A DNA stretch of 64,000 nt from assembly GCA_023614405.1 (NCBI GenBank), contig JAJUPC010000230.1:62001-126000 (forward strand). The letters run 5' to 3'. A program made the translations under genes and the position numbers. Position 1 is the stretch's first letter. The number at the start of each line of letters is the position of its first letter. The notes below the pieces were generated by a model. It was not told the origin of the DNA. It searched no databases and saw only the letters and a program-made list of their open reading frames with translations. Source of the DNA: Avena insularis. Its lineage: Eukaryota; Streptophyta; Magnoliopsida; Poales; Poaceae. Shown one piece after another: positions 10,801 through 21,285 of this stretch.

Positions 10801-11707
10801 TTCAGTAATAATATTGGGGTTTATGGCCTCCTCGCGAGTGTAAAGATTCTGAAAAAAGCTTGACGCTAAACCCTCCATGTCAGTCCGGTCACAAGTCCAA
10901 GTTCCATCAGGTCGCTTTAATTTGCGAATTTTGTTTTTCTTCTGTCTCCAGGACGCCCTTCGATGGAAATATTTCGTATTCCGATCACCATCCCGGAGCC
11001 AGGCAATCCTAGATCGCTATAGCCACAGAATTTCCTCGCGATACAAGAGCTCGTCCAACTCCTTTTCAAGCCCCGTCCTAGTAACAATACTGGCCTCATC
11101 AGTGGCAGATTTTAGAGCTTCAAGATGTGCTCTCTTATTCTCAATATCTCTTGGGACCGATTTAAAATGCTCCCTCTTCCAACAGTGCAAACTAGACAGC
11201 ATTGATTTTAGGGATGCTGCCATGTCTCCCAGGTCAGAGATAGGAACCCGTCTAGACCAAGCCTCCTCAACGGCCGCAGACAGAGAAGGCTCCCTTTCCC
11301 AAACAATCTCATACCGACAAATAGGCCTGTCCATTCGGTCATTAGGTACTGCATCAGCTGACAGCAGAATTGGACAATGGTCCGAGGGAGAAGAGACTAG
11401 ATGACATAGTCGATGCTCTGGGAATAAAGTGGACCAACCAGGGGAGGCCACAGCTCGATCTAGTATGTTTGCCTTTTTGCTTATTATCGAAGGTCCAAGG
11501 AAGGCCAACGAATCCTAAATCGTGGAGGTCACACCAAGATAAAACCTTTCAAAAATCACGCATAAGTCTCTCTGAACGACCCGTCCTGGAGAAATGCTCT
11601 TCCTGCCACATCGCTTCATTAAAGTCGCCTAACATAAGCCAAGGTTTATCAGAGCGAGTTTTGATGTCCCGAAAGGTAGACCACATTTTATCACAGTCAC
11701 TCGGTTT
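7832..11707 (-). mobile_element. 5'-truncated LINE (non-LTR retrotransposon)
   Basis: Minus-strand frames follow the order of a plant LINE ORF2: endonuclease end, reverse transcriptase, zinc-binding reverse-transcriptase region, then an RNase H-like domain. The 3' end lies near 7832, where the plus strand shows a T run (an A tail on the element's strand). The 5' end stops inside the endonuclease domain near 11707, the usual result of incomplete reverse transcription. No clear target-site duplication was found, so the ends are good to about 20 bp. Confidence 0.85.
7950..11707 (-). pseudogene. LINE ORF2 remnant: endonuclease, reverse transcriptase, RNase H
   Basis: The segments, in order on the minus strand, are these. 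11707-11017 is the end of the AP-endonuclease domain with SDHCPILL. 10878-10273 is reverse transcriptase, with LKAPGPDGFPARF, LIPKKNDPAELKDFRPISL and LDMAKAYDRVD. 10215-9937 holds GLRQGDPLSPYLF. 9460-8867 is the Trp/Arg-rich zf-RVT linker. 8719-7950 is the RNase H-like domain with CLRVVQAL and VNNGVAHVLAQ. The frames are broken by several stops and shifts. At the catalytic FADD motif, near 9980-9985, one base appears to be missing, so the frame reads FAEIAF and then continues correctly one frame over. This copy cannot make active enzyme. Confidence 0.85.
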
Positions 11708-12049
11708 TAAATATACTCAAAGTTCCTTAAACATATTCCTAATATTTGGCTAAAAGTATTAAATATACTCAAAGTTCAAGCATGATTGGTGTTCTTGGCC
11801 ACCTCAACAATCTTTGTCAAGCTCCGCAATTGATGTCCTCGTCGATGCGCCGTGAGAGAGGAAAATGATTGCTGGCCTTGACTATATGCATCAAGATTTA
11901 CAAATGCTGATCACGACCCAGAGCTACAAACTATCATGAGAAAGAGGAAGGGGATCGCATGCTGTAATCTGGCTCTCTTAACATGTTCTTCGGTATTGTT
12001 TTGGTGACGTTTAGGCTCAAATGGTGATCCTCTTTTAGGCTGGAGCAAG
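11708..12049. other. Gene-free stretch
   Basis: No gene is seen. The phrase TTAAATATACTCAAAGTTC occurs twice, about 60 bases apart, near 11708-11780. A piece near 11990-12035 (GGTATTGTTTTGGTGACG and AATGGTGA) resembles the sequence 3' of the kinase gene near 1130-1175. Confidence 0.3.
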
Positions 12050-12051
12050 TA

Positions 12052-12220
12052 CTTCCTCCGTTTTAAAATATAAATTTTTTTAAATTTGTAAATAAAATGT
12101 ATCTAGACTTGTTTTAGTATATAGATTTACTCTATACATGAGTAAACTTACGTACTATAAGTAGTCTACATACATTTGCTTCATAAAGCTAAAACATTTT
12201 ATATTTTAAAACGGAGGAAG
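12052..12220. mobile_element. Stowaway MITE
   Basis: A 169-bp element begins CTTCCTCCGTTTTAAAATAT and ends with its inverted copy, ATATTTTAAAACGGAGGAAG. A TA dinucleotide stands on each side (12050-12051 and 12221-12222), the Tc1/mariner target duplication. It is AT-rich, noncoding, and lies about 300 bp upstream of the PPR gene start. Confidence 0.88.
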
Positions 12221-12379
12221 TATATACTTGCAGGTGTCAATCTCAGCTTGCTGATAATATTGATTTTTTGATGATCTGAAATGGTGATGTAAAATGCGTA
12301 CTTGTAACTGAAATGACCTTAAGTATTTTTTTTTTGGAGGAACCTTTTTTGAACTCATCGGTCATCACAACGTGAATAT

Positions 12380-12385
12380 TGGGCC
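12380..12385 (+). promoter_or_regulatory. Possible site II (TGGGCC) promoter element of the PPR gene
   Basis: TGGGCC lies about 137 bases upstream of the PPR start codon. TGGGCY elements are common in promoters of plant genes for organellar proteins. One six-base match is weak evidence; placement supports it. Confidence 0.25.
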
Positions 12386-12521
12386 TAATGTTGAAGGCCT
12401 CGGCCTCGCCCAGTACACATCGACGGTCCATTAGTGAGCCCGGAAATATCTCATCCGTCTACTCCGCCTAAACCCCGCACAGTTTCTCTCCCAGAAGACC
12501 CTTGGAGCCTCTCGCCTCGCC

Positions 12522-14348
12522 ATGGCAGCCGCCGCCGCCTCCATCCACCGCGCCGCCGGCCCCCTCCGCTCCCTGGCCTTCTCCTCCTCCAGGTCCCGAT
12601 CCCTCCTCCACCTTATCTCCCCAGCCCGCGCCATCTCGTCGTCGACAGCGTCCTACGCCTACCACCCCTCCGCCACCGCCGTCCCCGGCCACGCCCATCA
12701 GCACCAGCCCCAGCCCCAGCAGCAGTGGGGGCCGCCACCTCCCCAAGGATCCCCTCCGCAGTGGTCGCCTCAGGGACATCCGCCTCCCCCGCCGGCGAAC
12801 AATTACCAGCAGTACCCGCCGCCTCCGCCGCCGGCGAACAATTACCAGCAGCACCCGGCGCCTCCCGGTCCGGCGAGGAACAATTACCAGCACAATCAGG
12901 CGCCTCCGCCTCCGCCGAACAGCTACCCCTACCAGCAGCGCCAGGCACCTCCGCCGCCGGCGAGGGACAGCTACCCGCAGCACCAGGCGCCTCCCCCGCC
13001 GAGGAACAACTACCCGCAACAGCAGCAGGGGCCTCCCCCGCCGAGGAACAACTACCCGCAGCAGCAGCAGGGGCCTCTCGCGCCGCGCCACAGCTATGGT
13101 CCGCCTCCTCCCGCGCCGCCCCCGCAGCAGCAGCAGCAGCAGCAGCAGGGTCCTCCTTCGCCGCGCCACAACTATGGCCCGCCTCCTCCCGCGCCGCCCG
13201 CACAACAGCAGAATCAGGCACCGCCGCCTCCGCCGGTGGCGGGTCCGGAGGATCTGATCAAGCTGTGCCGGGAGGGGCGGGTGAAGGAGGCGGTGGAGCT
13301 GCTCGACAAGGAGGGAGCGCGCACCGACGGGCCGTCCTTCTACGCGCTCGCCGCCGCCTGCTCCAACCCGAAGCTGCTCGAGGAGCTCCGGAAGGTGCAC
13401 GACTTCATCCTCCGCTCGCCCTTCCGTGCCGACCTCCAGGTCAACAACAAGGTGCTGGAGATGTACGGCAAGTGCGAGAACATGACGCACGCCCGCAGGA
13501 CGTTCGACCATATGCCCGACCGGGACATGGCCTCCTGGCACATCATGATCGACGGCTACGCCGCCAACGGGCTCGGGGATGCCGCCCTGCAGCTCTTTGA
13601 GGAGATGAAGCGGTGTGGCATGGCGCCGACCGCGCACACCTTTGAGCTGGTGCTCAACGCGTGCGCCAACTCGGAGGCCATCGAGGAGGCGCTCCTCTAC
13701 TTTGATGCCATGTCCAGGGACCACGGCATCGAGCCTGGCGTGGAGCACTATGTCGGGATCATTGAGGTCCTGGGCAAGTCCGGGCACCTCAACGAGGCAG
13801 TGGAGTACATTGAGAAGCTTCCGTTCGAGCCCAATGCCATGGTTTGGGAGTCGCTCTTGAACCTGGCACGCATGAACGGCGATGTGGACCTCGAGGACCG
13901 GGCAGAGGAGCTGCTGGTCTCCCTCGACCCGTCCAAAGCCAACCCTAAGAAGCTCCCGACCCCTCCCCCTAAGAGGCGTCTTGGGATCAACATGCTTGAC
14001 GGTAGGAACAAGCTGGGGGAGTACAGGCTGCCGCCCAAGATTGAGAAGAAGGTGGTGAATGAGCAGCGCTACGTCCCAGACACGAGGTACGTGCTCCACG
14101 ACATTGATCAGGAGGCGAAGGAGCAGGCCCTGCTGTACCATAGCGAGAGGCTGGCGATCGCCTATGGTCTGATCAGCACCCCCGCGAGGACTCCTCTCCG
14201 CATCATCAAGAACCTCAGGATATGCGGGGACTGCCACAACGCCATCAAGATCATGTCAAGGATCGTTGGGAGGGAGCTCATCGTGAGGGACAACAAGCGG
14301 TTCCACCATTTCAAGGAGGGGAAGTGCTCTTGCGGCGATTACTGGTGA
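12522..14348 (+). CDS. DYW2: DYW-type PPR protein, DYW2-like organellar RNA editing factor
   Basis: One uninterrupted frame of 608 residues ends in the defining GDYW tripeptide plus its preceding Gly. Residues 1-45 are Ala/Ser/Arg-rich with almost no acids, a likely mitochondrial or plastid presequence. About 55-238 is a Pro/Gln/Asn-rich linker built from DNA repeats. About 239-470 holds a few PPR motifs (for example [21 protein letters not shown]) and E-type motifs. The C-terminal DYW deaminase domain has HSE at 540-542, CGDC at 568-571, and CSC at 602-604, so the zinc ligands and catalytic Glu are intact. The short PPR tract, the Pro/Gln-rich linker and the domain order fit Arabidopsis At2g15690 (DYW2). 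In Arabidopsis, DYW2 supplies deaminase function to editing complexes in both organelles. The long minus-strand frame over this gene is a shadow. The ATG was chosen because it gives a good targeting peptide. Confidence 0.92.
   Translation: MAAAAASIHRAAGPLRSLAFSSSRSRSLLHLISPARAISSSTASYAYHPSATAVPGHAHQHQPQPQQQWGPPPPQGSPPQWSPQGHPPPPPANNYQQYPPPPPPANNYQQHPAPPGPARNNYQHNQAPPPPPNSYPYQQRQAPPPPARDSYPQHQAPPPPRNNYPQQQQGPPPPRNNYPQQQQGPLAPRHSYGPPPPAPPPQQQQQQQQGPPSPRHNYGPPPPAPPAQQQNQAPPPPPVAGPEDLIKLCREGRVKEAVELLDKEGARTDGPSFYALAAACSNPKLLEELRKVHDFILRSPFRADLQVNNKVLEMYGKCENMTHARRTFDHMPDRDMASWHIMIDGYAANGLGDAALQLFEEMKRCGMAPTAHTFELVLNACANSEAIEEALLYFDAMSRDHGIEPGVEHYVGIIEVLGKSGHLNEAVEYIEKLPFEPNAMVWESLLNLARMNGDVDLEDRAEELLVSLDPSKANPKKLPTPPPKRRLGINMLDGRNKLGEYRLPPKIEKKVVNEQRYVPDTRYVLHDIDQEAKEQALLYHSERLAIAYGLISTPARTPLRIIKNLRICGDCHNAIKIMSRIVGRELIVRDNKRFHHFKEGKCSCGDYW
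12780..13215 (+). repeat. In-frame Pro/Gln/Asn coding repeats of the PPR gene
   Basis: Units of about 36-70 bp repeat in frame and encode variants of PPPPP(A/R)NNYQQ. Two nearly identical units, each encoding [14 protein letters not shown], lie side by side near 12990-13080. A second pair encodes PRH(S/N)YGPPPPAPP near 13084 and 13162. A CAG run encodes a poly-Gln tract between them. Lengths all stay in frame. Confidence 0.75.
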
Positions 14349-14614
14349 ACACGGTTCTGTGCAAGTGAATCCTATTATCTAATCGAGTATGGTGTGTCAT
14401 CGAACTCTCGTTCTTGTTAGTGTTGCTGCTGTCCTATATGAATATATATGTTGACAGCCAGCCTGGCTTTTAGCGCATAAGCAATACCAGGATATCTGTT
14501 GGTACTAGAGACCCCCTCTCCCCCCTCCTTATAGGTATATCTTTGTAGTCATTTCCAGTCGCTATGCACTCAGAAAATTACTGCTTCTTCATGCACAATT
14601 TAATCCCTATATTC
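14349..14614. other. Downstream region of the PPR gene
   Basis: This likely holds the 3' UTR, with a polypyrimidine patch CCCCCTCTCCCCCCTCC near 14512-14528. No other feature is visible. Confidence 0.3.
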
Positions 14615-16400
14615 CTTGGTATGGATCGTGTGCTTAGTACGGCGTACGTGCATTGTCAGTGGGTCGGAGCCGATGACTGCGTGATTGTAAGAGGTTATTT
14701 TATCTCTTTGTATTTCTTTCAGATTAATAAGTAAAACCAAAACAAGTACTGTATATATCCATGTTTTATTGTGTACTATGCTATATTTTGGATCAGTGTA
14801 TGCGGTTGGACTACATCATTTTTGTTGCATCCACTCAGTGCTTTATCTCCCATCGTGCCAAGAGGTTCTTTAATCTCATCCCTTTTCGATGAATAAGTAA
14901 GTCAACCAAAACAAGTCTTGTAAATCCATGTTCTTTTGTATACTACATCTTTTTATGTTGTTTTGGTTGACTTATTCATCGAAAAGGGATGAGATTAAAG
15001 AACCTCTTGGCACGATGGGAGATAAAGCACTGAGTGGATGCAACAAAAATGATGTAGTCCAACCGCATACACTGATTCTAAAAACACGGAGTAGTATATT
15101 TTAGATTAGTGTATGCTTTTTGACTACATCTTTTTATGTTGAATCCCCTCCTGAGTAGTGCTTTATCTCCATCATGCCAAGAGGTATAGAGAGCTAATTG
15201 CAGCAGCAAGCCAGGAAGTTGAAATGAGGTTCCGAAAATGAAGTATTGAAGTACTTGTCTTGTCAGGTGCTGGGGGTCAAATTGTTTTTCTTTTGCTTTA
15301 TAGATAGTTTTAGTGTAATGTTCTACGGCATGGTGAGAAGTTGGAGCTGATAAAGTATACCGATTCTTTTTGTGTATGGCAATTATAGTTGCATGAGAAT
15401 CCAAGATAGAAGTCCAGTGACATCTCCCTTTTAAGTATCCCTTTCCTAGCAGTACTAGTCTTGAGCTGTTGCTTATGTGGCAATCTTCTTGAGTTCTTGA
15501 TGGCCTTCATCTGTGAATAGTCCATGTATCTGCTTGCGTTAAGTGGCTTTCTGAACGGTGAGTTTGCTTGAGGATTAGGCCGCATTTATGTATCAGGTTC
15601 GCGTGGTATTGCTGAAGAACCAATGAAGCATAGGCTCGCAAAGCATGTTGGTGTTGATGTTTTCTGTATGAAATCACATGCCAGAATATGCACAGATCCT
15701 TCTTGGTACGGGTCATGTGCTTAGTATGGGGTTGGTGTATTTTTTCGGTAGGCGTTCGCTGATTACTTACATACATGACTTAAAGAGGTTTTCTTATCTC
15801 TCTGATTTATATAAGTCAGTCAACCAAGACAAGCCTTGTACATCCATTTTCCTTTGCACTGTATTTCAGACCAGGATATGCTGTTGGACTGCATCATTTT
15901 TTGCTATATCTCGGATCAGTATATGCTGAAAGAATAGTTTGGGGCACAGGTTAAAATGAATTTGTGTCCCTGAAGCAGTGAAGTATCGTCTTGTCGGGTG
16001 CTTTGTAATTGGTGGCCGGATTGTTCTTGGGCAGATAGTTTTTGGGTGCAGGTTCACAGCACAATGCAAAGTTGGAGCTGATAAAGTAGATTTCTTGTGG
16101 TTGTGGCAATTATAGTTGCAGGAGAATCCAGATAGAGATCAGCCTAGAAGTCTGGTGGTTTTCTCTTCTTAATCCTCTCTTTTTTTTTTACTGATACTAG
16201 TCTTAAAACTATTGCTCATGTGGCAATATTTTTTGAGTTCTTGAGGCCTAAAATTGTGAAGAGTCCATTTCTCTACTGGCACCAAGTGGGCTCGCATCGC
16301 ATAGCATTGCCGAAACAGCCGATGAAGCATACAGTGTCGATGCTTCCTGTATGAGGTCACAGGTGCGGGCATTGCTCGCCAGAATGCGCCTTCCTGTATA
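14615..16400. repeat. Two diverged tandem copies of a roughly 0.7-1 kb noncoding unit
   Basis: Unit one (about 14615-15600) and unit two (about 15690-16400) share phrases in the same order. These include a GGTA(T/C)GG..TCGTGTGCTTAGTA-type start, an AAGAGGTT...CTTATCTC segment, (G/A)TCAACCAA(A/G)ACAAG, GTTGGACT(A/G)CATCATTTTT, GAAGTTGGAGCTGATAAAGTA-like, GGCAATTATAGTTGCA, and ATGTGGCAAT with TTGAGTTCTTGA. No frame is conserved between the copies, so they look noncoding. An inverted duplication (14792-15076) disturbs unit one. Confidence 0.6.
14792..15076. repeat. Near-perfect inverted repeat, arms about 120 bp, 43-base loop
   Basis: The left arm 14792-14914 and right arm 14958-15076 are reverse complements. 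From TGCGGTTGGACTACATC through CGATGAATAAG, about 97 bases, they match without a mismatch; the only indel is 4 bases (AGTA) near the loop side. An RNA from either strand would fold into a long hairpin. A further, diverged direct copy of part of the arm follows at about 15100-15190. The ends do not look like a known MITE and no flanking duplication was found. Confidence 0.85.
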
Positions 16401-17092
16401 TTAATACTATACCTGTTGTTACCTGTACATATTGCTGTGTATTGTATATACTGCATTAGAGGTATCTTAACACAACACCTGTTGTTACCTGTACTGTACA
16501 TATTGGCCTAGAGTTCCACTAGAATATACAAGCTATCCCTAACGGGAGTAAAGCATCACAATACAGTTAGCACCATACAATCAGCAGACAACAAAGGCCC
16601 GCGACTTACATAACACGAGACAATTGAGTCAACAGAAGCTCATGGTTAACAAATGTGGGTGCGAATGGCTGATGATGTGCTCATGGGTAACAAATGTAGG
16701 TGCGAATGACTGATGATGTCCAGATCACAGCGCTGTAAGATCAGTCGCCATGGACGAGTAATGGTCCAAGCCCATTTTCAGATTCAGAATCAGATTCGTT
16801 TGGGCAAAGCAAAACCTAGAGATAAAAAAATAGAAACAGGTCTCAAACAGATGAACATGCCATAGTTGCCAAAATAATTGAATATTATCAGGTTTGAAAT
16901 AAGCGAGTAGTAGAACACGTGTTTGACAGTTTTTTGTGCTGCAACTAAACATACTGAGAAATACACCACCTCAACTCAACATGTGGCACGCTAGCATTTA
17001 GGAGTTAGGACGGCCTAAAGAATCGATATAAAGAATCAAGATACATGGCTTTCAGAAGCATTAGCAGGTTGCTCTAGGGAAAACAGCTAACA
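16401..17092 (-). other. Downstream region of the DUF2062 gene
   Basis: This region holds no supported frame. It likely includes the 3' UTR of the minus-strand DUF2062 gene. A 41-bp tandem duplication is annotated separately. Confidence 0.35.
16641..16722. repeat. Tandem duplication of 41 bp
   Basis: CATGGTTAACAAATGTGGGT at 16641 is repeated as CATGGGTAACAAATGTAGGT at 16682, each followed by GCGAATG(G/A)CTGATGATGT. Noncoding, 3' of the DUF2062 gene. Confidence 0.75.
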
Positions 17093-20000
17093 TTATACCA
17101 CTTTCATTGGCGTCCTAGGGCTCGAGGGAATGCCGCCAAACCTGCCAACCAGGTACTTGAAACAAGGGATGGATCCGGTGTACAGGACCACCATCACAAC
17201 CGGTGCAGCAACCAGCCAACCGAGAATCTGCATTCGACAATTGTAACAGTCATGGCAGTGTTTCTGCGAGGAAGACAACACGGTGTTCTTTTCATATGAA
17301 AAGTGATAAGCTGATGGCTGAAGCTTTTTACTAACCGCGTGACCGATGCTAAGTAGCACATCCTTTGAGGCGTGGCCGGTGATGACCATCTTGAACGCAT
17401 CAGATGTCAAGGGGAAGGGCGGGGAGCCCGTGAGTGCTTCTCCCAAACGTAAGAAAGGAATGATCAAGCTGAGAAAAATGTAATCAGGATATGACGCTGC
17501 CAAATGTACAGAAACCAGATAGGAAGGATGCGGTAAGTGTAAATTCACCGGTAGCTATATAAATTAATTAAAACATGATTGAGCATACCCTACATTACTG
17601 CGTTGGGAGTCAAGTTTCCTTAAGAAAATGAAGAATAGCAGAGGGAAGCACAAGTTCTATGCCATGCAATTTATCAAATATCAAACATATTGGAATTCCA
17701 AGATGCAAAAGAACAAGTCCTTACGGACATAGAAGTAATGAAAAGTAATGACCCATATCTCTTTTTCCTTGCAATATTTGACCCATATCCACCTAATATT
17801 TTTGTCTTAACTGTATTTAATCATTTAGATTGAAATGAGTGTAACCCCAAACTAAGGAAATCCATTACTCCACTGAGGAACTCCATACGGCATTAAACAA
17901 GTAATGAAAAGGATATCGGTTGCTCAAGACCATTTACCCGGCAAAGTAAATACAGCACATGCATTAACATTGGCCACATTTTTGTCAAACAGCATAGTGA
18001 TTAGCGAAGAAAGCAGATTAGGGGCATATATCGGCGCATTAACATATGTTACATGTAAAAAAGTAAGCCCTAGAAATAAAAAGCCTAAGACCGGCAAACT
18101 TGAAGGTAGTAATTAAGCACATGAACCGACCCAGTTATGAGAAGAGCTTGAGCGATATGGATGTATATACTTATTTTTATAATTAAGCTAAATGGTTCTA
18201 TAGCACGGGAAAGAGATATTGGCCCTAAGTGGTTAAGTGTATGGAAATGGTACACCTATTAAAAGTCTGAACTCTGGAATATGAGTGATATTTAAGTGAA
18301 AAACAGCATAGTTTTAGTCTGTATCTTCCGGTGCTACATCGTACAGAACCGACTATTACCACAAATAAAGCTTGACATGTGTCTAGGTGAACATCTTATA
18401 GGATCTACTAAGCTTGCGCCAGATCTATTGAAGTGGAAACAAAAGTTTCTGCTGAACTAAAACTTTCGCTTGTTTTCCTTTCATTTACTCCTGCAAAAAC
18501 CCCCCGGATCGATCCGGGTTGTACATCCTGCCACTGGCGGAGCTTCCTTGGGGCCGAACTGGGCCACGGCCCGCCCAGGTTTTTTGCAAAATCAATTTTA
18601 TCTCATACGCATTCAAGGCTCAGCCTATGAGCGCACAATGGCCTGCAGGCTGCAGGTTATCTTGTCTCCTTCCGTCGACAGTCGACTCTCCTTGTATCCT
18701 CTCCACAGAAACTGAGGGAAGCAGCGGCCATGGGATGGAGGACGCCTTGGTAAGTCTAGGGATTTAGTCAAGGAAACAAGGGGAATAGGTGAATAGGTGA
18801 ACGGCACAAGCGGCAACAGCGCCAGGGCGCTGCCCGTAGATAGAGCATCACCATAGCTGCTGCCTGCACGTACGGCGGCACCGCACAGGCATGGCGGACC
18901 GGTTGAGGTTCAACAGCCTGCAAGCGAATTTGTGGCTGAATCGCGCTCGCCTCCTCTCCAATTTCACTGGCTAGATCCTTTCTTTTTGCAAAATTTTGGT
19001 TAGCAATTTGATAACAGGGACGATTCTTTACTGAATTTGGTCTTCGTTTTTGCAAATTGCAACAGTGATGTGGAAGGCCACTCGGAGAAGAACTGATTTG
19101 TCTTAAAAATAAAAAGAGATGACATTAATGAAGTTGAAGAAATCCTTCAGCAGTCAGCACTAGCAAATGGTAATATGCCCTTGCTTGAATTGGAAGGAGA
19201 ACCACGATAACAGATTTCCTACTACTTTTCAAGTTCTCATGACATTTTTTTCTATTTTTTTAGCCTGGCCCGCCCATCAATTTTCTTCAAGCTCCGCCAC
19301 TGCATCCTGCCCTACCCATGTAACTCTGCTGTACCAATAAGGCTTTGGGTGTTTCCCAGCCTTCATATATGAAATATATAATTCAAAAAAAAAAAACATC
19401 TTATAGGAGAATCAGACAATGGAATTTGATCTGCTGTACTTAATGTCGAGTGTGTGTGTTTACCTTAGCTCGAGAGGAGTAGCGGCTAAATTCAGAACCA
19501 TAACAGTAACAGCATTGCAGCGAGCCCCCAATATCGCTACGGCAAATCCACCGATGATGACGGTGGTCCCTAGAATCACGAAATGACCAGGGTTAAATCA
19601 TGTATTCATGTTGCGAAGTAAAACGCACACAAGTGTGAAGATGCATGGTTCAGTCATCAGTTTACAAATTACAGTGGCCAAAAACACTAGTAGACAATTT
19701 CTGATAGAAAACCATCCATTGATTGATTAGGCGGCATGTAAAGAAATGGACGGCTGGCTCATAGCATGCTGCTGTACTGTGCAATCCTGCATATTGTTCC
19801 TCAGCTACGACATGTTATCTCAGTGGGTAAACTGAAATAACTTTCAGCTTGTTGTGACGAAAAAAAAAGCGGGGAAACCACAGCCACACCGTACCGCAGA
19901 TCGGGAAGATCCCGATGGTGAGGCCGAGCGCGGCGGAGAAGGCCAGCTGCTTCGGCTCCGCGCCCCTGCAACGGCGTCGCAACAGACAGGAGCAGGTAAG

Positions 20001-20140
20001 ACCAACCGATCCTGGGGTGTAAACTGGACGAACACAGGGGCGTGATCAGAACCGGGGGGGCTAACCTAACCTTACCTCTGGATCACCTGCAGCATGGGGT
20101 CGACGACCTTCGCGTTGAGCCACGCGAGAACCACCGCCAT
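17093..20140 (-). CDS. DUF2062 domain membrane protein
   Basis: Five exons on the minus strand encode 169 residues: 20076-20140, 19895-19965, 19464-19569, 17336-17468 and 17093-17227. All introns have GT-AG ends and phases agree. The protein starts MAVVLAWLNAKVVDPMLQVI. Landmark phrases are GAEPKQLAFSAALGLTIGIF, then PICGTTVIIGGFAVAILGAR, then NLAATPLELSLIIPFLRLGE and LGWLVAAPVVMVVLYTG. This order is typical of plant DUF2062 proteins. Several stretches are hydrophobic enough to span a membrane. The molecular role of DUF2062 is not known to me, so none is assigned. Intron 3 is long, about 2 kb, because it carries a hAT element. Intron 4 (17228-17335, 108 bases) is stop-free and in frame, so its retention would insert 36 residues. 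The model is firm; function is open. Confidence 0.9.
18532..19302. mobile_element. Nonautonomous hAT transposon in intron 3 of the DUF2062 gene
   Basis: A 771-bp element begins CACTGGCGGAGCTTCC and ends CAAGCTCCGCCACTG, imperfect inverted ends of a hAT family. A perfect 8-bp duplication, CATCCTGC, lies at 18524-18531 and 19303-19310. Next to the ends, GGGCCACGGCCCGCCCAG and GCCTGGCCCGCCCA are also inverted. There is no transposase frame. Confidence 0.9.
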
Positions 20141-20600
20141 TTTTTCCTCCCCCCTTTCGCGTACCGGCAGGGGCGGATCCGGATGGTATCCGTGGACAGA
20201 AGGACCAGGAGGGGAAGAGGAGGATGATGGCCTACGGGCCGGGGCGGTGCGGGCGACGCGCTCGCGGTCGGCGGCGCCTGGAGCGGACAGCGGAGGGGAT
20301 CGTCGCGTCGCCGGCCGGGAGGAAGAAGGGAGGGCGGAAATGGGAAATGGTCGGCGCCCGCCCGTGCGCCACAGGGGAGACCAGGATATTCTCTTCGATA
20401 TTTTGGCCCAGGGGTAGAACGGTCAATTCCCTGGTACTAGGACTTTTATGCTCCTACGTATTCTGTTGACGTTGCTTTGGAGTGTTTCGGATGGCCATGT
20501 GGCACTTTATTGAACCGGCAAGCTAGACGATGGAGCCTTTCGTGCATTGGATGGTAAAGTGTTTTTTTCTTGTATAATTGTTTTCATCTTTGATAAGTAT
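20141..20600 (-). promoter_or_regulatory. Upstream region of the DUF2062 gene
   Basis: This GC-rich stretch up to about 20420 followed by AT-rich DNA fits a grass gene promoter and 5' UTR. No TATA box stands out. Overlapping short frames on both strands are out-of-frame GC shadows. Confidence 0.35.
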
Positions 20601-20619
20601 TTCTTTCTTTTTAAAATCA

Positions 20620-20890
20620 GCGATAAATAATACTAAGGCCTATACTTTTTCTTCAAAACTGAAACTATGTAAAGTTTAACTAAGTTTTTAAAGAAAAATA
20701 TTAATATTTACAATACGGAATTCATATCCTTGATACATCATGAAACATATTTTCACATGATATCTATATAATATTATGGTTTTGATAATTTTTTTAAAAG
20801 TTTGGTCAAATTTTTCCTAGCTTTACTTTTCAAAAATAAAATAAGCTTAAGCTCTAGGACTGAGAGAGCATGAAACGAAGGGAGTATCCG
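20620..20890. mobile_element. Degenerate Stowaway/mariner-like MITE
   Basis: The right end, ATGAAACGAAGGGAGTA, is the inverse of the common TACTCCCTTCGTTTCAT start. Interior phrases such as AAAGTTTAACTAAGTTTTT and ATTAATATTTACAATACGGA match this grass MITE class. The left end has decayed, so the start is approximate. Confidence 0.5.
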
Positions 20891-20985
20891 AATTTTTAGC
20901 TTGCCGTTATATGGATTTTTAGTTTGTTCAATTTGTGCACGCGTCATGTTTATTCTTTGTGTCTGTCTGATCTTACAGAGTTATA

Positions 20986-21105
20986 AGAAAGAACATTTAA
21001 CTAGTTCTGACTAATAAGATACTACTACTTCAGTTCCTTTTTAGCAGAAAGAACATTTAACTAGTTCTGACTAATAAAATACTACTACTTCAATTTTATA
21101 ATATA
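20986..21105. repeat. Tandem duplication of 60 bp
   Basis: Two adjacent units start at 20986 and 21046. Both read AGAAAGAACATTTAACTAGT, then TCTGACTAATAA(G/A)ATACTACTACTTCA. Noncoding. Confidence 0.8.
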
Positions 21106-21285
21106 AGTCTTTCTAGCAGAGTATATGCTAAACAATTGGACACCCCTTTCTTTGCTTTTGTGAACTGTTTTAGGCAATCCTCCGTGTTTGAAATTTGTTG
21201 CTTTGGAGGACCTCGATCTTTTCAATCTCGATAAAAAATCTTGATATGTACATTCCCTAGATGGAGCATCCGTGCTATACTTCTA

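Noticed and set aside
12468..14237. Long minus-strand frame (589 codons) opposite the PPR gene
   Set aside because: It has low-complexity Arg/Leu/Val composition and mirrors the GC-rich codons of the PPR gene; no domain. An antisense shadow.
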